Below, piece after piece: positions 1 to 13,189 of a DNA stretch of 64,000 nt. The translations under genes were made by a program, and so were the position numbers. Source of the stretch: Onthophagus taurus (Eukaryota; Arthropoda; Insecta; Coleoptera; Scarabaeidae); contig NC_091966.1 in assembly GCF_036711975.1 (NCBI RefSeq), forward strand, positions 1,681,501 through 1,745,500, in the 5' to 3' direction. Position 1 is the stretch's first letter; every line of letters begins with the position of its first letter. Under the pieces are notes generated by a model that did no database searches, was not told where the DNA came from, and saw only the letters and a list, made by a program, of their open reading frames with translations.

Positions 1-1818
1 CTGAAGATGGTTATCTACCGAAATCGGTCGTATCAAAAACCGTCACAAAAAATAAATTTATTATTATGCATATGCTATTTTGTAGAATATCTCAACAATT
101 CTACTATACTAAACATACAGATTAATAGCCTTTTTTTAAATTTTATTAGAATTGCATTCTAATCTAATATGTCTAATCTAATATACAAATTGTCTTGAAT
201 TTAACATAAAAATCCTTCCCTGAAACGAGTTATTAAATAGTGAAAGTTTCAAAAACAGGTGGTGGTCAGTTATGCTTATAGAAACTTCTACCGATCCCAA
301 CCAAAAGCTCATCCTTGAGGGCTTTACGTAGTCCTTCAGTGTTATCTTAGGCTAGTTAGGTCAAAGTTTACCTAAGACCCTTCCGATAGCCACCTCTCCA
401 ATAATGAAAAAAAACTCCCCAAGAGGTATTTGTGGTTCAATTCTAAATCCCTATTACAAAATCAACAATGATAAATCCACAGATTCTAGATCGTATTGAT
501 CTTGCAAGTTAAATTAAGGAAATATAAGAGATATGTTAAAATGTGCGTTATTGCATCCGAGAAAGGACGGCGTCACTTCGTCGTAGAGCGGATCCGGAGC
601 AGATGTAACGCGTCAACGTCATTTCGGACGTGTTCTGGACCTCCTGTAGACGTGGAATGAATCTACCATTTCACTCCCGGGTATATTTAGGTTAGTAATT
701 TGATCATTTGTTTTATTTTTTGCCGGTGAACGAGCGGCGTCTTGGGCCTAATGCGTCCGCTAATGTTCCACGACCCCGATGCCCGCGTCCGGAGGCGTAG
801 GCGACGCGCCAAACCCGACCAAGGAACGCACCGGGCCAATACATAATAGCCAGAACACGAAACTGTGAAAATATTATTTCGAAAGTTCGAACAAACATAT
901 CTGTGCGTTTAGAAAAATAATCACTTTGAATGTGATGACTAAATGTTGCACTTTGAAGATTGAATGGATTTGAATTTCTTTTTTCTAAACTTATATTTAT
1001 AACGGGAAAATTTCAAAATGTAGCAATCTTTTTGTTCGATATGTTTTGCTCCGGGGGAAGCTTCATGATATTGATTCTCCACCTCTCTTCCTACTCTCGA
1101 TCCACCCCGAGAACGTTGCGCAACGAAATCCGAAAAAAATTGTGATTTTCTCCTCAAAAGCACCTATAATAAATTAACCAGAAGACAAAAGGAGTCTTTA
1201 AGTTTTATCCGGGATATCAACGCCAAGTCATAAACGTAATGATTAATAAGCGCGCCTGTACAAACACCATTTCGAGGGCGTCGCGACACGGTCACGGCAG
1301 TTCGGTTAGAGTGATGGTGCCCTCGTAAGGCCCCCGAAAAGGATGCTCATAATTTGCGGCTAATAAGCAAGGAAAACACGCAGCGTTCGTCTCGGCGTGA
1401 CGTCTTGTCTTCTCCACGTGGTCGATTTGCTTAGAAACTCGGAGTCTTCTCTAAATCGGTACGCGTGTCGCTGTAAATATCGTGACGACGTCGTCGTCAA
1501 GCGTTCGATGACGGATTACCCGGATTTTTCGTTAAGATCAACGTCTTTTAAGCGATTTTCCCTTTTTTTTCGTAATAGGACAAAATTTATCTGGATATAA
1601 AAGTCTATTTAAAATATAAAAGAAAAAAGTATTAAACCAGAAATTAACGCATCGTGAACCCTGAAGATGCTTATGAAACCTACGAAACCAGTAAACGCAT
1701 AAAGCTCTACCCGCCAAGTAATGCAAATTTCGTCGAAAAATGACTCACAACCTAGTTCATTCACTACCGAAGCGGAAAATCGAAACTAATATTTCCCAAT
1801 CCAGAAAGAATTTGGTTC
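1..1818. other. Non-coding stretch, no gene recognised
   Basis: No open frame here resembles a known protein. The first 30 bases carry a CTGAAGAT...ACCGAAAT motif that also marks the Penelope-like element near 32.2 kb, so the window probably opens inside or beside such a tail. GC-rich patches stand out from the AT-rich background at about 545-850 and 1240-1520. Their function is unknown; they could be promoter or conserved non-coding sequence. No splice-supported exon was found. Confidence 0.5.
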
Positions 1819-4464
1819 TTGACGCTCTCAGGTGGCAGAGAGGCCGAATCCCACATACTAGACCACCGGCAAGACCATGTAATGGATTACATGTTATTGA
1901 GATGTAGTACCAAAGAAGATCGGTTGATTCTAACTATAAGCTTTATAATGTTTATAGTTAGAATCATCATCTTCTTGATGGTGCTCATACTGCGTAACAA
2001 GCGTGCTGATCATATCACTCTTTACAACACGGTTTATGGGAAGTGGTCGCTCTGGACATCATTTAACTGTACGCATACAGCCAAGATAGTCAAAGAGATT
2101 AGCGATATTGTATGTTTGTCTGAGACATGGCTGTCAGAGGATGTGTTTAATGAGGAGTTTTGTCCCGCCGATTATGTCGCATTTAGATGTGACCGCAATT
2201 TTGATGCTCTTGATTTGACAAGGGGGGGAGGAGTTTTGATCTGCTTGAGGAATACCTTAATGGCGTGTCAGCTGGACCTCTCCTGTTTGCTTAATGCGGT
2301 GCCTTTGATAGATGTGGTAGGAGTCAAGTTTCAGGGCGCCCATGGGAAATTGATTTACATGTTTACTTTATATATTCCACCGGCTATACCGTTCGATGCT
2401 TTTGAAGCATTCTTTGATCTATTTAATAATTCGTTACCGTACGTTGCTGGTGAACGTGTTGTCCTTCTTGGCGACTTCAACGTCCCTTCGTATTCTTCGG
2501 TTGATGCTAATGTCAGATTTAAGACAGCATTAAATAATTTTCAACACTTCCATGATTTTTGTCAATCTAACACAGTCCTTAATAAGAATAACCGCTCACT
2601 TGATTTAATCTTCACTAACCTGAGCCTTAGAATCAGTCACGACCTTGATCCTCTACTGGATCAGGATTCCCACCATCCTGCCTTGTGTTTCGAGATTGAT
2701 TGTACGACTCGCGATCAGTTCTGTCATTTTAAGCACAATAATAATGTCAATTATAACTTCAAACGTGCCAATTACCCGTTGTTATATCGATCAATTACGG
2801 ATGTGGATTGGTCTTTTCTCAGTCACGCCACCAACGTGGACGAGGCGTGTCAACTTTTTTATGAGAAACTAAAGAGTGTACTAGATTTGTCTGTACCTGT
2901 AACGGCGAGGGGCTCTCCTTGCCGACGCTGGCCAGTATGGTTTACTAGTGAAATAAAAAATAGCATTCGCATGAAGTGGAAAATGCATACGAGTCACAAG
3001 CGTACTGGTTCGACATATTGCTTGGCAGAATTTAAGCGCTATAGGACGTTAACTAAGCATCTGATCACTGAAGCATACGGGTCATATTTGAATGGCATTG
3101 AGCGATCTTTGAGATCTGATCCCAAGAGCTTTTGGACTTATGCTCGGTCTCGTAGGGGCGTTACGCGTATCCCCGGCCTTATGGTTAGAGATAACCGAGA
3201 ATTCAGTTCGGGCGAAGAGATGTTGCGGATTATTTTCGCTCTGTTTACATCGTATCGGATCCTGTGGGCTTTGATCTCGGCCAACCCGCGCATCACCTGC
3301 AGTTGTCGGTGGATAGTTTCTCTCTGGAGGAGGTGGAAGAGGCGCTGAAGCGAGTGAAGAACACTTCATCCGCTGGAGTCGATGGTATTCCGGGCTTTAT
3401 ATTCAGGGACTGTGCTCCGATCCCGGCCGGGCCATTGCTTACTATCTTTAACTTGATCTTGTCGACGTCTGCCTTTCCATCCATTTGGAAACAGTCTTAC
3501 GTATGCCCAATTTTGAAGAAGGGCAGCGCTGCAGAGATTGTAAACTACAGGCCGATATCACTGCTATGCGTTGCTTCGAAGATTTTTGAAGGCGTTCTAT
3601 TCAGGCATATGTCATTCCATCTTCGGAAATATATTAGCCCTCTGCAACATGGTTTTGTTTGTGGTCGATCTACAGTCACTAATCTATCATGCTTCACCCA
3701 ATTCGTCGCTGATATCATTGACAACAGGGGACAGGTGGATGCAGTGTATCTGGATTTTCAAAAGGCCTTCGATCAGCTTGATCATTTTATCTTGCTGCAT
3801 AAGTTGAGTATTCTCGGTCTGGGCTACCCCTTGCTTTTGTTAATGAAATCTTATTTGATAGGTCGACGACAGTTCGTGCACTATGGGGGCCATATCTCCG
3901 ATGGTTTCTGTCCCACTTCGGGTGTCCCGCAGGGATCTAATCTTGGTCCGTTGTTGTTCCTGGCTTTCATTAACGATGTTACTGAGGTCCTGGACTGGTG
4001 GTTTAATTTTCTCTCGCTGCAGCAACGTAGAGCTGTCTGTTTTGTTAAGTTTACTTGCAAGATTATAAGGGGTGATGTGGACTGTGGCTGGTTGCTCGAG
4101 AGATTGCCATTCGTCGTGCCGCGTATTAACGCGCGCTGTAGACACATCTTTTATACTGGTCACAGCCGTACCAATGTGTTACGTAATTCGCCGATATCTT
4201 TAATTTGTGAGTATTGTAATCGAATATCACCATTTTGCGATCTATTCTGTGACCCGTTGAGGTCGATAATTAGAGCTACTTTAAGCATTTCTAATACTTA
4301 AATACTAGTTTCTATTATTAGTTTGTTCTTTTTTTTGTATCAAGCCTATACTGATTTGTTAGAATTTTGTTTTGCTTTTTTATTTCATTGTATTCAAATA
4401 CGTATCTTTCTTTTTTAAGTTTTTGATTTCCTGTAACTGGGTGGTCACCTGTAGGAAATAAAGA

Positions 4465-4495
<31 letters not shown>

Positions 4496-4497
4496 GC
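1819..4497 (+). pseudogene. LINE non-LTR retrotransposon, frameshifted and internally deleted
   Basis: This is a copy of a LINE encoding an APE-type endonuclease and a reverse transcriptase. The first frame (1819-3348) has endonuclease signatures: SETWL, a GGGVLI block, LLGDFN and the terminal QDSHHPAL active-site motif. The reading frame then shifts near 3264-3348 into a second frame (to 4301) with RT motifs: SAGVDGIPG, NYRPISLL, QHGFVCGRST, AVYLDFQKAFD and SGVPQGSNLGPLLF. Just after the last motif (FINDVTEVL, about 3990) the frame jumps straight to a C-terminal tail resembling LINE ends (FYTGHSRTN). The catalytic (Y/L)ADD block and the thumb are therefore missing, and this copy cannot reverse-transcribe. 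The 3' end is an AATAAAGAGTTATTATT tail running into about ten TTA units (4459-4497). The 5' boundary is uncertain. The clade is probably Jockey/CR1-like, but this was not tested. Confidence 0.85.
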
Positions 4498-4978
4498 GAT
4501 TATAGTGATATATCTCGTTAAGTGGAAGCAGTTCGAGCCCGTTTCGTGATTTGAATACTTTTATGCCATCTTGTCTAATAAACTCAGGTGCAGTTTCAAA
4601 GTATTGAGTAACACTTAATGTTAAGTACTAGAACTGTTTAACCTACGTAATCATCAGAAATCTGCCTCCCGAAAAATTCTCTTAGCTCTACTCCTCCTTT
4701 ACACATACTAACGCGATCTGGAGAATCATTCTTATAAGCACTCGGCAGACATAGTGCAACTGTCTTGACGCTAACATTTTATCCAACAAGTTTAGAAACA
4801 CCGATTGTTAGAAGAAGAGCTCCAACAATTTTTATTCGCTAGTCACCAAGTGATAGAGAGAGAATAGCCACAACACCTTCATTTAACTTGATTTTCCATG
4901 ACTTGTGGAGTTGCTAATATTGTTAACTGATGTTTATAAATGTATTGCCGCTTTTACGTCATCTTTGCCCACACTCAT
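4498..4978. other. Intergenic, nothing recognised
   Basis: AT-rich sequence between the LINE tail and the first foldback element. No coding or structural signal was seen. Confidence 0.5.
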
Positions 4979-5723
4979 ATACAGGGTGTCAGATAAAAAA
5001 CGCCCCAAGCTGTAACTGTGTCATTTACATTCCGATTTTTATGAGCGAGGTATCAAATGAAATGGTTTGATGAATATTATGATTCATGCTACAAATAAAC
5101 TTTTTCCAACGCCAGCTTCAATTTCAAGCGTTATCAAGTTTTGATTTTCAAATTGCTCGGTATATTTTTCTTCACGTTATTGGATAGAGATTTTTTTTCT
5201 GAACCCATTGCTGTACAATACATTAACATTAATTGTAATTTTAGCAGAGAAAAACAATTAAAACATTAGTCTTAGTCACTTCTGCAATACTGTAGTGTGC
5301 CATAGAAAAAAATAACGTGCAAAACTGATAACAGTCATTAAATGATATTTCAATGCCGGAAGCAGTTGTAAATGATTATTTTTTCCCATGGCACACTACA
5401 GCATAACACAAGTGACTTTAAGAGAATGTTCAGAAACTGTTTTAATGTTTTTCTTTACTACAATTACAATTAATGTTAATGTGTTGCACAGCAATGGGTT
5501 CAGAAAAAAATCTCTATTCAATAACATGACGAAAAACATACCGAGCATTTTGAAAATCAAAAGTTGATAATCGCTTGAAATTGAAGATGGCGTTGGAAAA
5601 AGTTTATTTGTAGCATGAATCATAGTATTCATCACACCTTTTCATTTGATATCACCCTCATGAAAATCAGAATGTAAATGACAGAGTTACAGTTTGGGGC
5701 GTTTTTTATCTGACATCCTGTAT
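4979..5723. mobile_element. Foldback (long inverted repeat) element, family A
   Basis: The element starts TATACAGGGTGTCAGATAAA and ends with the inverse (TTTATCTGACATCCTGTATA). The two halves are reverse complements along nearly their full length: about 4979-5306 pairs with 5383-5723, leaving a spacer of roughly 75 bases. Matching landmarks are AAAAAACGCCCC with GGGGCGTTTTTT and GTAGTGTGCCAT with ATGGCACACTAC. There is no open frame of note. TA/TATA at both ends fits a TA target site. It is a non-autonomous DNA element; the mobilising transposase is not visible here. Confidence 0.85.
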
Positions 5724-5732
5724 ATTACTTAT

Positions 5733-6985
5733 ATACCGGGTGTCCCTCAAAAGTGGCTCACCCCCATATTTTTCTTTATTATTGGTGATATAAGAAAACC
5801 ATTTGGAATGCATAGTTAGGTCGCTAAAACGGATTATTACGACATGAAATCATTCTTTTTGTACTTCCGGTTACACCGGATGTGAGTACTAATTTCGCTA
5901 TTTTTTTAAATCTATAATTTTTTTTTCTTCAGTTGGGTAGACAGTATAATTTCACATAACTTTTACTTGAAAAAATTTTCACGAACGTTAATAATTTTTG
6001 AAAAAAGAAATTATTTTCGTTATTTTTTAATGTCCCTCTTCATTTGCTATGCCTCGAGCAGAGATCACTGCTATGCTTTAGTTAGTGGTTCTTTTTTAAT
6101 AATGGCGTAAATTAACAGTTGTATTAAATTAGTTTTAAAAGAAAAACGCTATCCAACAATTAAATTTAATTCAATTGTAAGTTCAAAAAAACTAATTTTC
6201 TAAATTTTCAAAATGCTCCCGCCTCGATTTTAACATAATTGTATCTTGCGTATACGTTATTCCTGCGGAGATACTTAGGTAATACAATTTCTAACTCGAT
6301 TTATTTTCCAATACCTCACGAGACCTTACTGGTGTATTATACAGCTCAGGTGATCTGAGAGGTTTTAACCAAAATAAAGTAAACAATCCAAATTATAATG
6401 TACAATGGACATTATAAGTTACTATCAGCTACAGAACATTTAGTGTAAAAGAACAAAAAATAAAAAATAATTGAATTAAACTTAATTGTTTGATCGCGTT
6501 TTTCTTTTAAAACTAATTTAATACAACTGTTAATTTACACCATTATTAAAAAAGAACCACTGACTAAAGCATAGCAGTGATCACTGCTCGAGAAATAGCA
6601 AATCAAGAGGGACATAACGTAGTTTATACCATTAACCTAGCTACTATGCGTCAAAAGTTGTAAAACATTTTCCGAAGGTACTAAAACGTTATAAAATAAC
6701 GAAAATAATTTTTTTTTCAAAAATTATAAGTGATTGTGAAAATTTTTTCAAGTAAAAGTTATGTGAAATATTACTATCAACCCAAGTGAAGAAAAAAAAA
6801 TTATAGATTTAAAAAAATAGCGAAATTAGAACTCACATCCGGTATAACCGGAAGTACAAAAAGAATGATTTCATGTCGTAATAATCCGTTTTAGCGACCT
6901 AACTATGCATTCCAAATGGTTCTCTTATATCACCAATAATAAAGAAAAATATGGGGGTGAGCCACTTTTGAGGGACACCCGGTAT
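5733..6985. mobile_element. Foldback element, family B
   Basis: Ends are ATACCGGGTGTCCCTCAAAA and its inverse (TTTTGAGGGACACCCGGTAT). The arms pair over several hundred bases: AAGTGGCTCACCCCCATA at the left has its inverse at 6955-6970, and TTCCGGTTACACCGGATGTG near 5866 has its inverse near 6835. Inner landmarks near 6055-6140 (TCGAGCAGAGATCACTGC) also reappear inverted near 6540-6600. The whole 1.25 kb is therefore one giant imperfect palindrome centred near 6350. No coding capacity was seen. It lies about 10 bp from family A but shares only the terminal GGGTGTC with it. Confidence 0.85.
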
Positions 6986-7718
6986 AGTAAGTAGGGCCCT
7001 TGTACACTGCCTTGTCGTACTCCTGAGTTAAATGCTTTAAGTTCAGAGATTTCCTGATGAACTAAAGATCTTGGTTCAGTTGGCTATTTTGCAGTGAAGT
7101 TCCTGATGCCAACCTCTATCAAAATTTTAATTTGGTAGTTTTTTAGGTTTTCGGATTAATGTTTTCTTTCATTTCTGTTACTATTTCTTTTGAAATAACG
7201 GATCTGTTTTCGCTTTCCCCTGGGTAAGATTCCTCAGTCAAAAATATTTCTACCCGGATTTCACTAGAAAGTCTCTTCAAGATATTCAGCGTGGCTTTTT
7301 GTGTATTACTTTTGCCCACGTGCCGCCTGCGGTTTTAATTAGTAGATTTTACTTAATAAACTTTCCAGAGTAAATAATAAATCAGCTTTACTATTATTTG
7401 ACAGTTTCCTCAGGTAGTCACTGACAGAGTTCTCTTTAATTTTTTGACTTTCTCTCTTGAGTAGTTAGTTGTGACAGTATTTATTATAATTTTATCTGCT
7501 GATGCCAGTCTTCTTTTTTTCAGAAATATCTAAAGTATTAACCCATGCAAATTGTTGGATAGCTGTAATAAATAATTCCATTTCATTATCCAGCTATTCT
7601 TAATTTCTTAGAGGCACTGATAAAGTTATATTCTCTTCAAGTTTAATTCCGACGCACCTCCAATCTGTCAGTTTAATTACCAATCTAAGGACTAATTCTT
7701 TTCATATAATATAAAGTA
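6986..7718. other. Intergenic, nothing recognised
   Basis: AT-rich spacer between two foldback elements. No gene or repeat could be assigned. Confidence 0.45.
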
Positions 7719-9898
7719 TACAGGGTGTCCCGTTAAGCGTACGGAGCGGCTGTATCTCGACAACGGTAAGGCCTAGAGGTTTGGGAAAAAAATCTGTATA
7801 AGCAAAGTGACCAAGAGAAATAGCTGGAAATTATTTTGAAGTTCGTAATTCGACCGCTAGGGGGCGTAACTGCCATTGAGAAACATAAAATTGCCGCTAT
7901 CTCAGAAACTTAGACGATGAGCTATAATTTTGACAACATCATTTAATAGCTTGGATGATACCGCATCGCTTTTGTTTTGCGATATTTCTCATATCTGTCA
8001 TAATAAGGGAGGGGGAGGCCAATGCGTTTTCATATGTATACATTTTAATATCTCCTGGACCATTCAACCGATTTGAATATTTTTGGTGTTGTTTGAAAGA
8101 GCATTTTATGCTCTTTTTAAAGATATTTTCAATAAGACCGTTTGCTTTAAAACAAATAAGCTAGAGGGCGTTATCTGCAGCGATTACATATTTTTGTGAT
8201 TTTTGAAGAAAAGTTAAATGGAACGATACTATTTACTTCACAGAGTGAAAACCGCAACTCGATATCGCCACCCGTTCTCGAATTATAGAAGAAAATGTTA
8301 AAAACTCGAGTGCCATCAATCGGACCCAGTGACCTCATCGATAAAAACAAATCACATAACCATGGTAACTGTAAACATGTCATTTATCAACGCAGAAGCG
8401 TATGATTGATAGAGCGTATGATGATTTATTTTCAATGTTTCGAATACGATGCAACTTCATGGCAAAAATGTGCAATGCAATTACGACAAAGAAAGACATT
8501 TTTCTCTAGAAGTGTTTTTAAGATTGACTTAGCGATTACGGAAAACTGGCAACGTGTAGCCCATTCAGATATCTCTATGAATTCTTAAAGCACATTGGTG
8601 CGCAATGTGATCCCACATAGTCTGGGAACTCCGAAAACAATTGTCCACAAGATTTCTCAAGAGAATAATATCTCCACCACGTTGTTTTATATCAGGCCTT
8701 AACAGATACCGATTATGATAACACACTGAACTATTACCATTGACTTTTAAATATGATTTGGGCAAATCCAAACCTTTTATCACAAATGCTATGGTTGCAT
8801 GAAGCATCTGTCCACAAGCTGATGTAAACTTGCATAATATGCATTCTTGATTCGAGCAAAACCCACATTGCTTTCACCCCTTTATCTATTGGGTAGACTA
8901 AACGACCTGATTTTTCAAGAAAAACCAATAACCAGGGAAAATATGACAAAACACTAAATACCAGTAGAAACCTGTCCAGGGCCGAGACTTAAGCAGCGCT
9001 TTTTTTCGTCGAAACTAGATTAAATAAATGCATCGAGGTTTATGGAAGGCATTTCGCACATTAGTGTGTTATTTTTGCCAAAAATTTAAGTTATTCTAAG
9101 TGTTTTGGTTTATTTTGTTTTATTATCATTGTTGATGTTTCATTGATCCGTTGGCTTTTCAACACGCCTCAAAAGTAGTTTTGAAGCAGTTCTAAGCTTG
9201 GATAAAGTGTGAAGGAAGGTTCTAGATAATAAAATTTTTGTTCTCTCTTATTTGTTTCCTAAGGTAACTTGATCCGATTAAGATATACGAATTTTTAACA
9301 TTTTCTTTTATAATTCGTGAATGGATGGAGATATCGAGATGCGGTTTTCACTAATATTTAGCAAATTTTATGGTGATTAATGGTCTGTGAAGTAAATAGT
9401 ACCGTTCCATTTAACTTTTTATCAAAAATCACAAAAATATGTAACCGCTGCAGATAACGCCCTCTAGTTTATTTGTTTTAAACCAAGCGGTCTTACTGAA
9501 AATATCTTTTAAAAATCTTTCAAACAAGACCAAAAATATTCAAATCGGTTGAATGGTCCAGGAGATATTAAAATGTAAACATTTGAAAACGCATTGGCCT
9601 CCCCCTCCCTTATTATGACAGATTGAGAAATATCGCAAAACAAAAGCGATGCGGTATTATCCAAGCTACTAAATGATGTTGTCAAAGTTATAGCTCATCG
9701 TCTAACTTTCTGAGATAGCGGGAATTTTATGTTTCTCTATGGCAGTTACACCCCGTAGTGGTCGAATTACGAACTTCAAAATAATTTCTAAGTATTTCTC
9801 TTGGCCACTTTGCTTATAAGGATTTTTTTCCCAAACCTCTAGGCATTACCGTTGTTGAGATACAGCCGCTCCGTACGCTTAGCGGGACACCCTGTATA
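7719..9898. mobile_element. Foldback element, family C, with unique interior
   Basis: Termini are TATACAGGGTGTCCCGTTAA and its inverse at 9885-9898. The arms are about 620 bp each (7719-8330 and about 9290-9898), with conserved landmarks such as GGCCTCCCCCTCCCTTATTA in one arm and its complement in the other. Between them lies about 950 bp of unpaired sequence (8340-9290). It contains two short overlapping minus-strand frames (8565-8807 and 8734-8949) that resemble no family I recognise; they may be transposase remains or captured host DNA. A second, one-armed copy of this family lies at 21825-22448 inside Spg7 intron 3. Confidence 0.8.
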
Positions 9899-12800
9899 TT
9901 CCAAGGTTGTGTATTTCCATCTGTGTATTTTTGGGTCTATAGGTCAATATAATACAATATATTTAGTTCATTGCCTACTTGAAGAAGCCTTTTTTCCTTT
10001 TGTAATACTTAATCTTTATCTATGTTTATTTAGGCAGCATCCTACAAGACAAGACTCTGGTGAAATTTGTAAAGCAGTATACAATTAATAGCAAATTAGT
10101 ATTACATACCTTTTTTTACAAAATCATTTTTCCTCATTATCTCGTTTTCTGACTAAAATTATTATTGTTACTATGTATATTTGATTGTATTTACCTACAT
10201 TACCGCTGATATGTAATCCATTAGCACACACGAACATTGACAATCTAAATGGGGGTGTGTAAAGTGTTAACGTACGGTGATGTTATTTCTGCATGCTCCC
10301 CTATATCGTAAAAAGCCGCGCCTCGTCATATTTGTTTAATTAATATTCGGCGCGGTGTGAACGTCGCCCCTAGGATGACAAGCGGCGGCTGATGCGACGA
10401 TGGTGGCAGTTGTTGGAGTGTTGTTTCATCATTTCCATAGTACGTGGCGAAGTGTACCCGAAGGCGGCGCGTGTGTTATATGCGTGCGACGAATGCCAAC
10501 ATTTCCACTACAATCACCATGACTCGCAATGGATAAAAATTGAGATTTTGATTTTTTTATTTTCGGACTTATGGTGGAAGTTGAAAAAGAGATACTTGAA
10601 CGAACCCCGTATGAAAATTTACATATACACACGCGGTTCACGTATTTACATTAGCTTCGGTAGGCATATGTAATAAAACGTGAAAAGATTTCGGGTTTTG
10701 AGACTGTGGGAACCGAAACCTCTCCGGTTCGTCGTGTTTACGTTCGGTCGCCGTTCACCTCTTTCCGTTCACACAGATATATGTATATTTCTAAGATTTT
10801 TTTTACCTCTAAAATATGTGAATTCGGCGAGTATGTGTGAAAATATGACGCCGCGCTCATAAGTCACCGAGATTTATCGCGTGAGAGAAACCTTATTTTT
10901 AAATGACCGTCAAGAAACGAACGAAGAGAGGCAATTTAAATACCACCTAAACACGTACAGTGTAGACACTTGACAGTTCGCGGCTGAAGTGTGAGATTTA
11001 AGAGGTGTTTAGACAAGCGGGTGGTTCCTGATATTTACGGTTGTCGTCCAATTACTTTTTCGTGGATTCTAACTTTTCGATGATGTTTAAAAAAGTAAAG
11101 GAATAAAACGCATAATGATGTAGGGTTTGTGGAGAATTTGCCTGAAAGTTTGTCTAATTAACACTAACGGGTTGGTAGCCGCAGAAGCTAGAGTAGAATA
11201 GGCTCCGGCCCACGGTTAATTGTAATTTCTACGGAACAAATTGCATTGCAAATAGAGAGTGGCATTAGCCTGGCTGTTTGTACGGGGTTGCGAGGGGAAA
11301 AGGGGTGATGGGGCGTAGTGAGAGGGCGGCGGCGTCGGTCTGTTTATTCAGAGCCCCCGGAATTAACCGTCCAACTCCCGTCGGTCTCTCTTCAAGCGCT
11401 CACCATCTCCGTCTGAGTTCGGAATACCGATAAAACCGCTTAATTCTCTCATTTTCATCCTACGAAGAAGTCGATATGTAACATTAATTATTTTTAAATT
11501 ATAATATATATATTTATTACGACACTCTTTATCTGTATTATTAATTAAATTCACATTTCTTAAGTTTGTTTTCTTAGTGACCTGGAAAGTGGCATTTCTT
11601 GAGAGTGTCGGTGGCGTCGGCGTCGGAATCGTCGTCGTCACGACGTCGTCTCTTGGAAACGAATCGTCCGTCTGAGCTAGTAATAACAATTAAAACGGAA
11701 GAGGAACGGTCTTGGCCCGAAAATAAAAGGGTCGCGGAGTTCTAATTTAAAAGGCGGGGCGCAAAAACGAAAAAGTCTTCAAGTCGTCCGACGGAGGAGG
11801 CAGAACGACGTTCGCGCGGAATGGATTTATCTATTCCTTGTCTTCGCCCGTTCTACTCCCGCGTTAAGCTTGTTTATTCAGCCGCGCTGCTGCTGCAGCC
11901 GCAATGTCCCTTTACTTCTCTTCACTAACCATCTATTTTTCTATTCTTTTTACTTCCCAACGATGACTTAAATACGCATTATAGTCTAAAATCAATTATA
12001 AACTAAATAATATCAACTAAGATAAATAAATTTAATTAAAATAAGTTCTTTGTTTATGATTATGAGATTTATGTTGATTAAATTTAACATGATTGTGATA
12101 AAGAGCTTGATTAAGGTTAACATCTATGAAGTGTAAGATATTATTGAGAAATATCGAATGTTACACCGAAAATTTTGAGATGAGAATCTCGGGTTGCTAA
12201 CAAAAATAAGGCTGTTAGAGTATCTTAATGTAGATCTATTCTCTGGGGATAAAACAAACATAGATATTCATTTCATTTATTACACTTGTATAATTTAATG
12301 AAATGGAGAAGCTTGTATATAGAACCACATTGTACAATGAAGCGTTAGTATAATTACAAATTAGTACTAGAAAACGAACCTCATAAGTACCATACTATGA
12401 AAAAGACAAAACAAAAATAAGGCCAAAAAAGAATCAAACAAATTTAGTTCGAACCACAACCTCTAGTTATTACAATATTTCCACAATTTTGAGAAGTTGG
12501 TGAAGAAAAAGATTATTAACTTAGAACTAATAAAGCAGTCAATTTGGATAAAAGTAGAAATACAAATTTCTATAAGCCTGGTGGTTTTGATAAAATGATT
12601 AAAACAGTAACTTAGTAGCGGAGCTTCATGAGAAAGTTGTGGCAACATTACTTTTATGCTCAAACATGCTCCTAATGATTCAAAAAGATTTACTCATCCT
12701 AGCAGCTAGTTTAACCACTCTATTTTATACAATATCTTAACCCCTTTATATTTAGCATTCATATTTCATGCCAAGTGATTTTGAGCAAAACCTAATCATG

Positions 12801-13189
12801 AAACTCGAAACCGGCGAGGAATGATGGCTCTGTAGTTATCTTTCCAACGATCCATTTGATAACATTAACTCCTCTAAGATTTTAAAGAAATTGATTTCTC
12901 AGAAAAAGCTTAAAAGTGATTGGTAACTCAATTTACTCGAATCGGGTTCGTTAATGAGGCAGATTTATAGATACAGTTGGTGCACATCTTGTATTAACGC
13001 AACTATTCGTGTTATCAAATCGTGAATGTAATGACAATACGTGAGAGATAAAAATATAATAGTGTCATGATGGTTTCGATCGTTGACTATGATGTTGACG
13101 ATTAAATTAGCTATCATTACTTTTATCACGACAGTACGATGTGCTGACGGCTCAAATCACGCTCTAAGATTTTTTTAGCCAGTATGGAC
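9899..13189. other. Non-coding region with GC-rich islands
   Basis: No exon could be supported. From about 10.2 to 11.9 kb the base composition rises, with CG-containing segments (near 10340-10500, 11280-11360 and 11580-11880) among homeodomain-like TAATTA motifs (near 11155, 11215, 11360). This would suit a promoter, enhancer or untranslated exon of a gene lying elsewhere, but no protein similarity was seen. From 11.9 to 13.19 kb the sequence is plain AT-rich DNA. Confidence 0.4.

Noticed and set aside
10392-10862. Several 60-93 residue frames on both strands near 10.4-10.9 kb
   Set aside because: Low-information sequence with no recognisable motif; overlapping frames on opposite strands suggest chance.
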